Assembly: GCA_039027435.1 (NCBI GenBank)
Contig: JBCCKF010000001.1
Span: 124,001 to 188,000 of the forward strand
Reading direction: 5' to 3'
DNA length: 64,000 bases
DNA from: CALBPI01 sp039027435
GTDB taxonomy: Bacteria; Pseudomonadota; Gammaproteobacteria; Steroidobacterales; Woeseiaceae
This document shows positions 1 through 8,163 of this stretch, piece by piece. Each line of letters begins with the position of its first letter. The first letter of the stretch is position 1. The position numbers and the translations under genes are program-made. Under the pieces are notes generated by a model that did no database searches, was not told where the DNA came from, and saw nothing but the letters and a program-made list of their open reading frames with translations.

Positions 1-45
1 GCCAGGACTTAACAGGAGGTAGACAACCCGTTGCTTTGGTGTGGA

Positions 46-2172
46 TCAGATCGCGATCGGCGATTCGATCGGTGGCAAATCAAGCTTGGCACGCTCGCGG
101 TTTAGCTTCGCGAGGTAATCCTGGATCAACTTGCGCCCACGCGGGTCTCGATCCAGTCCGAGATTGATTAGCGTAGTGTCCAGGAACGGATGGTCATACT
201 GACCGTCGGACAACGCGATCTCCATCTCGTTAAGCGCGCTCTCGATGTCCCCCTCAAGCGCTTTGTAGAAACCCAGACTGTAGTGCGTGTTCCCATCGTT
301 CCTGCCGCGCGATAGTCGCGCCTTCAGGACTCTGTCCCAACAGGCCATCGTATCGGCGAATTCTTCCTGCCGCTCAAGCTCCAGATAAGCGAGCGCCGCG
401 TAGCCGTGCGGGTATTGGAAATTCTCACACGCCGGTGCATCACCCATCTTTGGCCAAAGAGGCAGAAGACGATCGGCAATGCGCTCGTAGTCAGATGCGG
501 TGCCTGCCATCTGAACGGCAGCGCTGTGGATCATGGGCGGCATGTTGCCCGACTCGAGGTAGGGTTGCAGGAAGTTGAGCGCCACGCCCGCATCGTTAGC
601 GAACCCGTTGACGAACACGGAGAGTATCGGGTTACCGACCGACATCGCGCGGTCGTAATCTCGCACCACCAAACTTGAAAACCCGACTTGCATGGCCAAT
701 GGCAGCACATTGGATGTCTGATCAAATGCGGCTTGAGCGATCTCCACCGAACGTGCCCATTCGCCCCGACGCATCTCAAGTATGGATTCGACGTAAATTG
801 GGGAAAAATGCCCCTTAGCATCCGGGAATTGTTCTTTGAACTCCGCGAGTTCACGGTCTGCATCGTCGAATTGACCCAGCCGCGCATACGCTGCGATCAA
901 ATTGCCTCGAATCGCCGAGCTTCGAGGATTCACTTCCTTTTGTTGCGCAAAAAGTGCGGCGCTGTCGAACACCCGATCCTGTTGACCGAGCAAGACAGCG
1001 TAGTTATTGAGGTTAATGTTGGACTGCAACTCACGCGCCTTCACATAGGCTTCTTCGGCGCCTGCGAAATCGCCGCCAAACTGGCGAAATAGTGCCACGC
1101 GCAACCAGACCGCCGCGTCGTCCGGCGCGAGCTCCATTGCACGATCGAGTAACTCTTGAGCCACCGGTAGGACATCAGCGATGGGTCGTTCGCCTTGCGC
1201 ACCCGCCGCGTTGGAATTGAGCAGTTCAACGGAAGCCAAACCTGCGTACGCGCGCGCATAAGTGGGGTCGATGTCGATTGCCTGCCGGAACAACTCCGCC
1301 GCCGCCTCGAGTCCCGGGATGGAATAGGTATCGCTCACATCGAACGCGCGCAACACGAGGTCATAAGCGGTTACCTCGGCGCGGGCCACCGCGACGACCG
1401 GCGTGTCGCCCATGATTCTTCCCCTGAGCTCAGTGAGAATCTGATTAGCGATGTCGTCCTGAATCGCAAATACGTCGTCCAGCTCTTTCTCGTAGGTCTC
1501 CGACCAGACATGAAATCCATCATCCGCCCGGATGAGCTGCGCGGTAATCCGCAACCGCTTGTCGGCTTTACGCACAGAGCCTTCGAGTACGTGCTGCACG
1601 CCCAGCAGCTCACCGATCTTCGTGACATCCGCATCGCTACCCTTGAACGAGAAGGAGGAGGTGCGACTGGCGACTTTCATGCCATCGACTTTAGCCAATA
1701 CGTTCAGAATCTCTTCGGAAAGCCCTTCAGAGAAATACTCCTGATCGCCGGTATCCGACATATCGGAAAATGGGAGTACCGCGATAGACGCCCTTTCGAT
1801 GGGCGCATTCTCTGACGGCTGGTCACCCTGTATGAAAGAGAGCAACTGGTATCCGACAAGACCCACAACCGCCACGAGCGCGACCACCACCGCCACGTCT
1901 GCGGCACCTGCTCGTGGCAACTCTGCCTCGGACACAGCATCGGGTGTTCGCTTCACGCCTTCAGGTGTGAGGTCAAACGCCCATGACAGCACCAACGCGA
2001 CCGGGAACCCGATCAACAGTAGCAAGACGACGGTCGCATCGAACCAGCCAGGCAACTCCAGCGATTCTTCGAGAGTGACGGCGACCTGAGCCACCAACCA
2101 GCCCACCACCGCATAAGCCCCAGCAACACGCGTCACATTGCGGCGTTTCAGTTCTCGAACAATTCCCAGCAT
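46..2172 (-). CDS. Membrane-anchored TolB-like/tetratricopeptide repeat protein
   Basis: A 708-residue protein of a type common in aquatic gammaproteobacteria. The N-terminus begins with a short basic stretch (LKRRNVTRVAGAYAVVGWL) and has about three membrane segments near residues 15-35, 45-65 and 92-112. A TolB/FlgO-like domain follows (about 127-255, starting IAVLPFSDMS), and the rest is alpha-helical with TPR-like repeats. Family members often sit in regulatory or adenylate-cyclase-like architectures, but no catalytic domain is visible here. The TolB-like part is probably periplasmic. It lies 81 bases downstream of the thioesterase gene on the same strand, so read-through is possible. Family assignment is good; the cellular role is unknown. 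Confidence 0.8.
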   Translation of the reverse strand: MLGIVRELKRRNVTRVAGAYAVVGWLVAQVAVTLEESLELPGWFDATVVLLLLIGFPVALVLSWAFDLTPEGVKRTPDAVSEAELPRAGAADVAVVVALVAVVGLVGYQLLSFIQGDQPSENAPIERASIAVLPFSDMSDTGDQEYFSEGLSEEILNVLAKVDGMKVASRTSSFSFKGSDADVTKIGELLGVQHVLEGSVRKADKRLRITAQLIRADDGFHVWSETYEKELDDVFAIQDDIANQILTELRGRIMGDTPVVAVARAEVTAYDLVLRAFDVSDTYSIPGLEAAAELFRQAIDIDPTYARAYAGLASVELLNSNAAGAQGERPIADVLPVAQELLDRAMELAPDDAAVWLRVALFRQFGGDFAGAEEAYVKARELQSNINLNNYAVLLGQQDRVFDSAALFAQQKEVNPRSSAIRGNLIAAYARLGQFDDADRELAEFKEQFPDAKGHFSPIYVESILEMRRGEWARSVEIAQAAFDQTSNVLPLAMQVGFSSLVVRDYDRAMSVGNPILSVFVNGFANDAGVALNFLQPYLESGNMPPMIHSAAVQMAGTASDYERIADRLLPLWPKMGDAPACENFQYPHGYAALAYLELERQEEFADTMACWDRVLKARLSRGRNDGNTHYSLGFYKALEGDIESALNEMEIALSDGQYDHPFLDTTLINLGLDRDPRGRKLIQDYLAKLNRERAKLDLPPIESPIAI

Positions 2173-2253
2173 GGTGTTTTGCGACAGCCCCGCGATCTAC
2201 CTGTCACCGAGTGTACGCACTCAATACCGTGTTTTGTAGGCGGTTTTGGGTAG

Positions 2254-2661
2254 CTACCTGGGATAAAGGATCATCTGAGTGCAGGTGAATCTTGCAATCG
2301 TTCGACCGGTCAATTCTGAACGCACCTCCGAGGTCCAGACCTGCGTGGTCCGCCCGCGGTGCACGCATTCGGAAACGCATGACACGACGCCCTCGGTAGC
2401 CGTCGACAGATGATTGGACTTGAGCTCGATGGTCGTAAACCCTGTTGCCCCGTCCGGCAGCGTAGCCATACACCCATAGCCCGCGGCAGTGTCGGCCAGC
2501 GTGATCACGGCACCGGCATGCAGGTAGCCGTTCAAGGCGAGGTGTTTTTTCTGAACGTCGATGTGCGCTCGCGCTTCACCGGGTTCGACATGTGTGAGCT
2601 CGATCCCGAGCAACCCGGGTAACAGCTCTGCCCCACCTTCATTGTATTCACTGAGCTCCAT
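2254..2661 (-). CDS. PaaI/YdiI-type hotdog-fold thioesterase
   Basis: A protein of about 135 residues with the hotdog fold of PaaI-type acyl-CoA thioesterases. The segment LNGYLHAGAVITLADTAAGY matches the family core: the central HAG is the usual HGG/HAG substrate-loop motif and the Asp lies in the catalytic helix. Such enzymes hydrolyse acyl- or aryl-CoA in the cytoplasm. ATG at 2661 is taken as the start, but an in-frame TTG at 2667 has a better-spaced GAGAG upstream and cannot be excluded. It follows the PhyH-type gene by about 20 bases and probably belongs to the same operon, which suggests an acyl-CoA-linked oxidative pathway. The exact substrate is unknown. Confidence 0.85.
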   Translation of the reverse strand: MELSEYNEGGAELLPGLLGIELTHVEPGEARAHIDVQKKHLALNGYLHAGAVITLADTAAGYGCMATLPDGATGFTTIELKSNHLSTATEGVVSCVSECVHRGRTTQVWTSEVRSELTGRTIARFTCTQMILYPR

Positions 2662-2681
2662 CTGCAAGGACTCTCTGTTAC

Positions 2682-3524
2682 CTAGTCTTGATCCAGCGTC
2701 CGCAAGGGATGCATGCCCTCGACCATACCCATAAACGGCGGATAGATGGAATAGCCTACCAACGCCTGCAGCTCCGGCGACATCGCTCGCACGGTATCTT
2801 TCGACAACTCCAGCAGATAATTTTCCTGTTGGCGGAGGTAGCCCTCGCAGTATTGGTGTGTGACCGCAAACCGGGCGTTATCCGAACGATTCTGGCCACC
2901 GCCGTGCCAGGTTGTGCCGAGGAAAAACACGACCGACCCACGCGGCATCACGGCCGGTATCGCCTCACCCTCGGCCGGGAACCGGTCGTCGCCCCATTGA
3001 TGACTGCCCGGGATCACCACCGTCGCACCATTTTGCTCGGTGAAGTCATCGATCGCCCAGACGGTGGCAGCGCCGAGTGCTTGCCGCGGCCTTGGCAAAC
3101 GATAGAAGTTGTCGTCGGTGTGCAGTGCCTGTGGCGCCTCTCCTGGCAGGATATTGATGATCTGGCTCTGCGAGAGTAAGAAACCCGGCCGGAACAACTT
3201 ATCCATCAAACCCAAGATGCGTGGATGCGTCGCGATGGCGTCCAGTGCTCGCGTCTTAGACAACACGTTATAGACTCGCTGCGTCTGGTGCCCTTCGAAG
3301 CTGTTGCGACCCGTATGACCGAACAACGCACTCCCCGCCTGTTTGATGGCGTCACACAACGACTCCGGAATCAGTCGTTCGATAATCACGTAGCCGTCTT
3401 GCATCAAGCGCTCGAAGTCCGCATCGATTTCGTCGCTTTGACGCTCAGGATTGGGTTCTAGTTGTTTGTGGGTGCCCGCATGATCCGCATCCCCATACGA
3501 TTGTCGGTCGATGATTTCTACCAC
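2682..3524 (-). CDS. Phytanoyl-CoA dioxygenase (PhyH) family Fe(II)/2-oxoglutarate oxygenase
   Basis: 280 residues, the usual size for PhyH-family non-haem iron oxygenases. The iron-binding triad is visible as HTD (in ALHTDDNFYRL) and a distal His in TWHGGGQNRSDNAR; the Arg in the latter region is suited to 2-oxoglutarate. The start is GTG at 3524, preceded at good distance by GGGAGA. It lies 14 bases downstream of the Rieske oxygenase gene and just ahead of the thioesterase gene, giving a three-gene unit. Family members hydroxylate fatty acyl-CoAs, ectoine or many secondary metabolites. The substrate cannot be read from sequence. Confidence 0.88.
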   Translation of the reverse strand: MVEIIDRQSYGDADHAGTHKQLEPNPERQSDEIDADFERLMQDGYVIIERLIPESLCDAIKQAGSALFGHTGRNSFEGHQTQRVYNVLSKTRALDAIATHPRILGLMDKLFRPGFLLSQSQIINILPGEAPQALHTDDNFYRLPRPRQALGAATVWAIDDFTEQNGATVVIPGSHQWGDDRFPAEGEAIPAVMPRGSVVFFLGTTWHGGGQNRSDNARFAVTHQYCEGYLRQQENYLLELSKDTVRAMSPELQALVGYSIYPPFMGMVEGMHPLRTLDQD

Positions 3525-3538
3525 GATCTAGTCTCCCG

Positions 3539-4696
3539 TCATGCACTGCCATCGGCACGGGACAACGTCTCGTCGATGCATTGATTAAACGCGGCCAGCG
3601 CGCCTTCAAACCGCCCAAACGTGAGTTCGTCGTTTGCGCCTGTCTGTAGACCCGACTGAATGCTCTCGCCGATCGTAAAGTCTTCTCTGAGCGTGTTCAT
3701 GGTGATTTCATGGTTCTTGCGCCAATGCTCAAGATCCTCATCCGACTGTGTATTGTCGGCTGGCGCCAGCGTGCTGATTCGCAGTCGCGTCTGCTGTGCA
3801 TTGAGTGGCTCAGATTGCACCCAGACAAAATGATCCGACTGCACCAGCCACTGGTTGAGCGGAAAAATCCCGTAGAGGACTTGCGCGTGGTCACGAATCT
3901 GCCAGTTGTCTTGTGGCTGGTCCCTTAGCTCGGTCAGTGTGCGTTTCGCGAGGATAGAGCGAAGATGCGGACCGAATTGTTGGTACGAGGACAGGTTATC
4001 GAAGAAGAACGGCGCGATGGTATCTCGATGCGCAACTCGAAAGTGATAAGCCTCGATGCCGCCCTCGACCAGGATTTTCCAATTGGCGTTACAGAGCAGC
4101 TCGTCGGAATGCACCACTCGGTGATCCGCAGATGAGAACCAGACGAGATCATCGTCGAGCCCCGCCAACCATGACGCAACATCCGGTGATTCGGTCTTCG
4201 ATGCATTTGCCCACAGCCACCCATTGCGTTCAACACAAGCGATGCGTTTCAGACCCATCGCTTCTTTGTCGATTCCCGGAAACCCCTGTGCCTCGTGCGG
4301 CACACCCACCAGCTTGCCCTGGTTGTCCCAGGTCCAGGCGTGATAAGGACAGGAGAAACGCCGTTTACACCCGCTGTGTGCGTCTACCAAGCGAGTCCCA
4401 CGATGTCGGCACACGTTAAGGAACGCATGAACTTCGCCTTCTGCGTCCCTCGTGAACAGTACGGGCAGACCGGCGAGATTCCGACGAATAAACGAACCGT
4501 GCTCGGGCAACTCGCTCGAATGCACAATCGGCTGGGTTGTGGTGCGGAAGATGTGACTGTGTTCCTGCTTGAACCGGGACTCGTCGAAGTAGTGCTCTAC
4601 GGGACTACTTTTCACCTCGGGATCAAGAAATGCCGATTTACTCGACTGCAATCCGAGCAGTTCCTCAGCCAGAGCGATTTCAGTAACACGATCCAT
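3539..4696 (-). CDS. Aromatic ring-hydroxylating (Rieske) oxygenase, alpha subunit
   Basis: About 385 residues. The Rieske [2Fe-2S] ligands are CRH in CRHRGTRL and CPYH in CPYHAWTW. The mononuclear iron His pair is in the segment EAYHFRVAH. The C-terminal domain has the length of RHO alpha subunits. The enzyme would need an electron-transfer partner, which is not encoded nearby. ATG at 4696 is preferred; an in-frame ATG at 4708 would put the start against a palindromic operator. It is the first gene of a cluster with a PhyH-type oxygenase and a thioesterase. Related enzymes act on aromatic acids, carnitine, choline or sterols, so the substrate remains open. Confidence 0.88.
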   Translation of the reverse strand: MDRVTEIALAEELLGLQSSKSAFLDPEVKSSPVEHYFDESRFKQEHSHIFRTTTQPIVHSSELPEHGSFIRRNLAGLPVLFTRDAEGEVHAFLNVCRHRGTRLVDAHSGCKRRFSCPYHAWTWDNQGKLVGVPHEAQGFPGIDKEAMGLKRIACVERNGWLWANASKTESPDVASWLAGLDDDLVWFSSADHRVVHSDELLCNANWKILVEGGIEAYHFRVAHRDTIAPFFFDNLSSYQQFGPHLRSILAKRTLTELRDQPQDNWQIRDHAQVLYGIFPLNQWLVQSDHFVWVQSEPLNAQQTRLRISTLAPADNTQSDEDLEHWRKNHEITMNTLREDFTIGESIQSGLQTGANDELTFGRFEGALAAFNQCIDETLSRADGSA

Positions 4697-4709
4697 AGCC
4701 ACCCCCATA

Positions 4710-4725
4710 CTTACCAATCGGTAAG
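4710..4725. promoter_or_regulatory. Palindromic operator-like site 1 upstream of the Rieske operon
   Basis: The sequence CTTACCAATCGGTAAG has perfect 6-base arms (CTTACC/GGTAAG) around 4 bases. It lies immediately upstream of the Rieske oxygenase start. A near-identical copy is centred 25 bases further upstream. Size and symmetry fit a TetR-family operator. The regulator is not encoded next to the operon. Confidence 0.65.
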
Positions 4726-4734
4726 GCATCATCT

Positions 4735-4750
4735 CTTACCGACCGGTAAG
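4735..4750. promoter_or_regulatory. Palindromic operator-like site 2 upstream of the Rieske operon
   Basis: The sequence CTTACCGACCGGTAAG has the same CTTACC/GGTAAG arms as site 1. Two copies 25 bases apart suggest cooperative binding of two dimers over the promoter of the minus-strand operon. Confidence 0.65.
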
Positions 4751-4795
4751 GCGTCAAGCAACAAGCACGCTTGGGTCGCGACAGGTTTGAACAGA

Positions 4796-4810
4796 TGTAA
4801 TACTGTTGCA
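4796..4810. promoter_or_regulatory. Candidate Zur-like site upstream of the MerC/ABC cluster
   Basis: TGTAATACTGTTGCA is an imperfect palindrome (five of seven arm positions match) that resembles the gammaproteobacterial Zur consensus core GTTATANTATAAC. It ends 25 bases before the MerC-like start. The match is only partial, and the proposal rests mainly on the zinc-related content of the downstream genes. Confidence 0.3.
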
Positions 4811-4835
4811 AAGCGTGAGATAGGCAACATGCCCA

Positions 4836-5246
4836 ATGAAAGAGACCACCCTGTCGCGTAAAGCCGGCAGAGACGGCACACTCGATTTTTTCGCAATCGG
4901 TGTCGCCACCCTGTGCGTACTGCATTGCCTCGCGCTGCCACTGCTGATTTCGGCGGTGTCTTTGTCGATTCCCTTTGTGGAGAGCGAACTCACCCACAAG
5001 GTGCTTGTGTTGATCGCCCTGCCAATCAGCCTGTACGCCATTTACGCAGACGCCAAGCGCGGCGGCCGGGCTGCTTTCATCGTCACCGCAACAGCAGGTC
5101 TCGCATTGTTGTTGGGTGCAGCGTTTCTGGAAATAATGGAAGCCCACGAGGAACTTCTGACGACAACCGGGTCAATATTGCTTGCCGCAGCGCACCTTTG
5201 GCGAGCAACACGTGGCTCGGCGAAGGCGGCAACAAACAAGACGTAG
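4836..5246 (+). CDS. MerC-like domain membrane protein
   Basis: 136 residues with about four membrane segments and the MerC-type motif GVATLCVLHCLALPLL, whose two Cys residues (CVLHC) correspond to the metal-binding pair of MerC mercuric transporters. No merR, merA or merT lies nearby, so mercury resistance is unlikely. It heads a plus-strand cluster with an ABC transporter and a DUF3299 protein, 24 bases upstream of the ATPase gene. A role in transport or sensing of zinc or another soft metal is inferred from context. Confidence 0.78.
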   Translation: MKETTLSRKAGRDGTLDFFAIGVATLCVLHCLALPLLISAVSLSIPFVESELTHKVLVLIALPISLYAIYADAKRGGRAAFIVTATAGLALLLGAAFLEIMEAHEELLTTTGSILLAAAHLWRATRGSAKAATNKT

Positions 5247-5270
5247 TCTCCAGCATTTTCAGATTCCAAC

Positions 5271-5915
5271 ATGCACGCCATTCAGGTAGAAAACGTACGT
5301 TTCCAATATGCCGATGAGCCGGGGGTCGCGGTTGATCGATTCGAACTTGAGATTGGCAGGAGTGTTGCCGTACTCGGTCCATCCGGATGCGGCAAGAGCA
5401 CTTTCCTGCATCTCTTAGCCGGGCTACTGTCACCAAATGCCGGCGCTATCCGACTGCTGGATCAGGACCTAGCCTCGATGAACGCCGCGGCTGCGGATCG
5501 GTTTCGAGGCGCAAACCTCGGATTGGTCATGCAACGCCTGCACCTCATCAAGGCGCTAACGGTGCGCGAGAATATCCAGCTCGCCATTAAGCTCGGCAGA
5601 TCGAATGCCCCTGCATCGACGATCGATGCGCTGCTCGAGCGACTCGACCTCGCCAACGTAGCACACCAAAAACCTTCGACCCTGAGTCAGGGTCAGGCGC
5701 AACGTACCGCAATCGCAAGAGCACTGGTTAACTCGCCGCGCATCGTGCTCGCCGATGAGCCCACCTCGGCGCTCGACGACGCCAACGCAGCAGAGGCCAT
5801 CGCACTGTTGAAAGCGGTCGTAGCTGATTCCGGTGCTGCCCTGCTGGTGGTAACACACGACCAGAGAGTTCGTGGCGCCCTTGACTACGACTTCGATTTC
5901 CCGGTGCCGTCATGA
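5271..5915 (+). CDS. ABC transporter ATP-binding protein, LolD/MacB type
   Basis: A 214-residue ATPase. Walker A is GPSGCGKST at about 36-44, the signature LSQGQ at about 138-142 and Walker B LADEPTS at about 160-166. It belongs to the LolD/MacB/FtsE-like branch that pairs with FtsX-type permeases. The stop codon overlaps the start of the permease gene by four bases (ATGA), so the two are translationally coupled. Together with the downstream permease and DUF3299 genes, the set resembles in composition the Zrg-type zinc uptake operon described in Vibrio cholerae. That functional link is inferred. Confidence 0.88.
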   Translation: MHAIQVENVRFQYADEPGVAVDRFELEIGRSVAVLGPSGCGKSTFLHLLAGLLSPNAGAIRLLDQDLASMNAAAADRFRGANLGLVMQRLHLIKALTVRENIQLAIKLGRSNAPASTIDALLERLDLANVAHQKPSTLSQGQAQRTAIARALVNSPRIVLADEPTSALDDANAAEAIALLKAVVADSGAALLVVTHDQRVRGALDYDFDFPVPS

Positions 5916-7249
5916 GTTGGCTGCGCCTCGCCATTGCGAATCTGAACGTTTCGCGCCTGACTTCGATCGTCAACATCCTTTTGATGGCGCTCGGGACTGC
6001 AAGCATCGTTGCGCTTTTGCTGGTTGGTGCCCAGTTCTCAGACACGATGTCGCGCGATGCCAAAGGCATCGATCTTGTGATTGGCGCTAAAGGTAGCCCG
6101 CTCCAGTTGGTATTGGCGACGGTCTACCACGCTGACGCACCCACGGGAAATATCCCGCTTGAGGCGGCAACGCGCTGGGGCGAAGACCGCCGCGTCGCTG
6201 AGGCGATCCCATTGGCCCTCGGCGATAGTTTTCGCGGCTACAGAATCGTCGGCACGACGCCTGCGTACGCGGATATCTACGATGCACGTATCAGTGCCGG
6301 CGATTGGTGGGACGCCCCGCTAGAGGCGGTTGTCGGTTCAGCGGCAGCAGCGACCTCAGGGCTCTCCGTCGGCACGACCTTCGAGAGTGCACATGGACTC
6401 GGCGAAGGTGGTCACGAGCATGAGATGGAGCCTTACCGAGTGGTGGGTGTCCTCGAACCCACCGGAAGCGTGTTGGATCGTTTGATCCTGACGTCAGTAG
6501 AAAGCGTTTGGCTGCTGCACGACGAAGAACATGGCCATGACGATCATGGTGACGAGGAGCACGAGGGAGCGCACGAGCACGACGAAGATGATCATGACGA
6601 GCATGCGCACGATCACGAAGAGCACGAGGGAGCGCACGAGCACGACGAAGATGATCATGACGAGCATGCGCACGATCACGAAGATCACAGCACCGACGAA
6701 GATCGCGAAATCACGGCGATGCTCATCCGATATCGCTCTCCCACCGCAGCGATCACGTTCCCACGACAAGTAAACTCCGACAGCGCCCTCGTCGCTGCGG
6801 CTCCGGCCATCGAAGTCACGCGTGTGCTGCGTCTGGTGGGCGCGGGCCTTGACGGTCTTCGGACTTTTGCATGGCTGTTGATCGTTTCAGCTGGGCTGTC
6901 GATCTTTGCGGCGCTCTACGGCTCGCTGCGCGCGCGACGCGGTGACATCGCAATGCTGCGCTGCCTTGGCGCCACGCGTGTCGAAGTACTGATCGCCCTT
7001 TTGCTCGAAGGATTGTTGTTGACGGTCATGGGCATTCTGATCGGATTCCTGACGGCGCACTTCGCTGTGGAGTTCATGGGCCAGTGGCTCGCAGCGACGC
7101 GCGGCGTCACAATTACCGGATTTACTTGGCTAGCGGTAGAATGGGGTCTGATTGGGGGTCTGTTGGCGGTAGGTGCTCTGGCGTCGGTGATTCCTGCCAT
7201 GCAGGCGTATCGCACAGACGTCGCTAAAACCCTGTCGGAGTCATCATGA
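5912..7249 (+). CDS. FtsX/MacB-type ABC permease with a His-rich acidic loop
   Basis: 445 residues with the four-helix layout of FtsX-type permeases: one membrane segment near residues 15-40, a large extracytoplasmic domain, then three segments near 310-440. Residues about 203-262 of the extracytoplasmic domain are almost only His, Asp and Glu, with a few Ala and Gly, an obvious site for Zn(II) or Ni(II). Part of this loop is an exact tandem duplication. The gene overlaps both neighbours by four bases. The loop and the neighbours argue for metal import or metal sensing rather than lipoprotein release or drug efflux. The direction of transport is not provable from sequence. Confidence 0.85.
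   Translation: MSWLRLAIANLNVSRLTSIVNILLMALGTASIVALLLVGAQFSDTMSRDAKGIDLVIGAKGSPLQLVLATVYHADAPTGNIPLEAATRWGEDRRVAEAIPLALGDSFRGYRIVGTTPAYADIYDARISAGDWWDAPLEAVVGSAAAATSGLSVGTTFESAHGLGEGGHEHEMEPYRVVGVLEPTGSVLDRLILTSVESVWLLHDEEHGHDDHGDEEHEGAHEHDEDDHDEHAHDHEEHEGAHEHDEDDHDEHAHDHEDHSTDEDREITAMLIRYRSPTAAITFPRQVNSDSALVAAAPAIEVTRVLRLVGAGLDGLRTFAWLLIVSAGLSIFAALYGSLRARRGDIAMLRCLGATRVEVLIALLLEGLLLTVMGILIGFLTAHFAVEFMGQWLAATRGVTITGFTWLAVEWGLIGGLLAVGALASVIPAMQAYRTDVAKTLSESS
6557..6682 (+). repeat. Exact 63-base tandem duplication in the permease His-rich loop
   Basis: Bases 6557-6619 are repeated without change at 6620-6682, each encoding 21 residues rich in His, Asp and Glu. Identity at all codon positions shows a recent in-frame duplication that doubles the number of potential metal ligands in this part of the loop. 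Confidence 0.95.
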
Positions 7250-8163
7250 TCAACCCGCGGAACGTCTTTCTTGCCGGAGCTTGCCTGTTGGGTATTGTCC
7301 AGCAGCCCGTGATCGCGCAAGACACGAGCACCTTGAACGGCGGTCTCAGTGAGGAGGAAATGCAAGCCTCACCGGAAGACGGCACCCCAGCTCTGTCGCT
7401 CGATGCCTCGATGCCTGCAACCAGCGCCGATGAGGTGTCCTCCTTTTTCGTAACGCCTATGGCACGCGGCGGTTACCTTGATGCCGATGGCCGGCTGGTT
7501 GTCGACCTGCTGGAAGGCAACACCACGTTCCTCGCTCTGCAGGTCATGAGCGAAGAAGGCGTTCCGGTCAGTGGCGCACTAGCAAATTTCGAAATCGAGG
7601 GAACCAGCACGGTGCGTGCAATCGACCCCTCGGCTAATGGCTACGTCACGGATGACTACGGGATTACCGAGTTTGTCGTGTTAGCTGGCGATATGGGCCT
7701 CGATGTCATAACGGCCAAAGTCGGTGATACGGAAACCGAAATCGCGATCAATATCATCAGCCTTGCGGCACTCTCTGCACCGGCGCTGCCCGTTGTGGAA
7801 GGGGCTGTTACCTGGGATGAACTGCGCTCCGCGCGGTTGACCTATGAAGACAGCGAATTGCTTGCTGCATTCCCGGCGTCGATCGCGGAACGCGCCGACG
7901 AAACGGTCAAGATCACTGGTTTCATGACCCCGCTTGAGGCCGATTCCGCGCAGCGTTGGTTTCTCTTGACGTCAAGCCCGCCACACTGCTTTTTCGATAT
8001 TCCCGGCGGACCCGCTGGCACGGTCGAAGTGCTCGCGCCGGACGGCATTGAATTGTCGTGGGACCCTGTGGTCTTGGAAGGCCGCTTCGAACCGATCGAG
8101 AGAGGAAAAGGCACCGTCTACCGATTGCACGATGCCAAATTGATCACTCCAGCCGGAGCCTAG
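7246..8163 (+). CDS. Secreted DUF3299 domain protein of the metal cluster
   Basis: 305 residues. The N-terminus (about 1-24, ending VIAQ) looks like a signal peptide, so the protein is probably periplasmic. The middle (about 65-170) reads like an immunoglobulin-like beta domain. The C-terminal 125 residues match DUF3299, including the core LLTSSPPHCFFDIPGGP, where Cys and His could bind metal. DUF3299 proteins occur with zinc-linked ABC operons (ZrgE of Vibrio is of this kind, from memory). The start overlaps the permease stop (ATGA). The stop overlaps the stop of the convergent GTPase gene by four bases. Confidence 0.8.
   Translation: MINPRNVFLAGACLLGIVQQPVIAQDTSTLNGGLSEEEMQASPEDGTPALSLDASMPATSADEVSSFFVTPMARGGYLDADGRLVVDLLEGNTTFLALQVMSEEGVPVSGALANFEIEGTSTVRAIDPSANGYVTDDYGITEFVVLAGDMGLDVITAKVGDTETEIAINIISLAALSAPALPVVEGAVTWDELRSARLTYEDSELLAAFPASIAERADETVKITGFMTPLEADSAQRWFLLTSSPPHCFFDIPGGPAGTVEVLAPDGIELSWDPVVLEGRFEPIERGKGTVYRLHDAKLITPAGA

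Noticed and set aside
4836..5246. Mercury resistance operon
   Set aside because: Only a MerC-like protein is present; no merR, merA, merT or merP in the neighbourhood, and the linked genes are zinc-type.
5912..7249. MacB macrolide efflux permease
   Set aside because: There is no MacA-type partner, and the His-rich loop and metal-related neighbours fit a metal function better.
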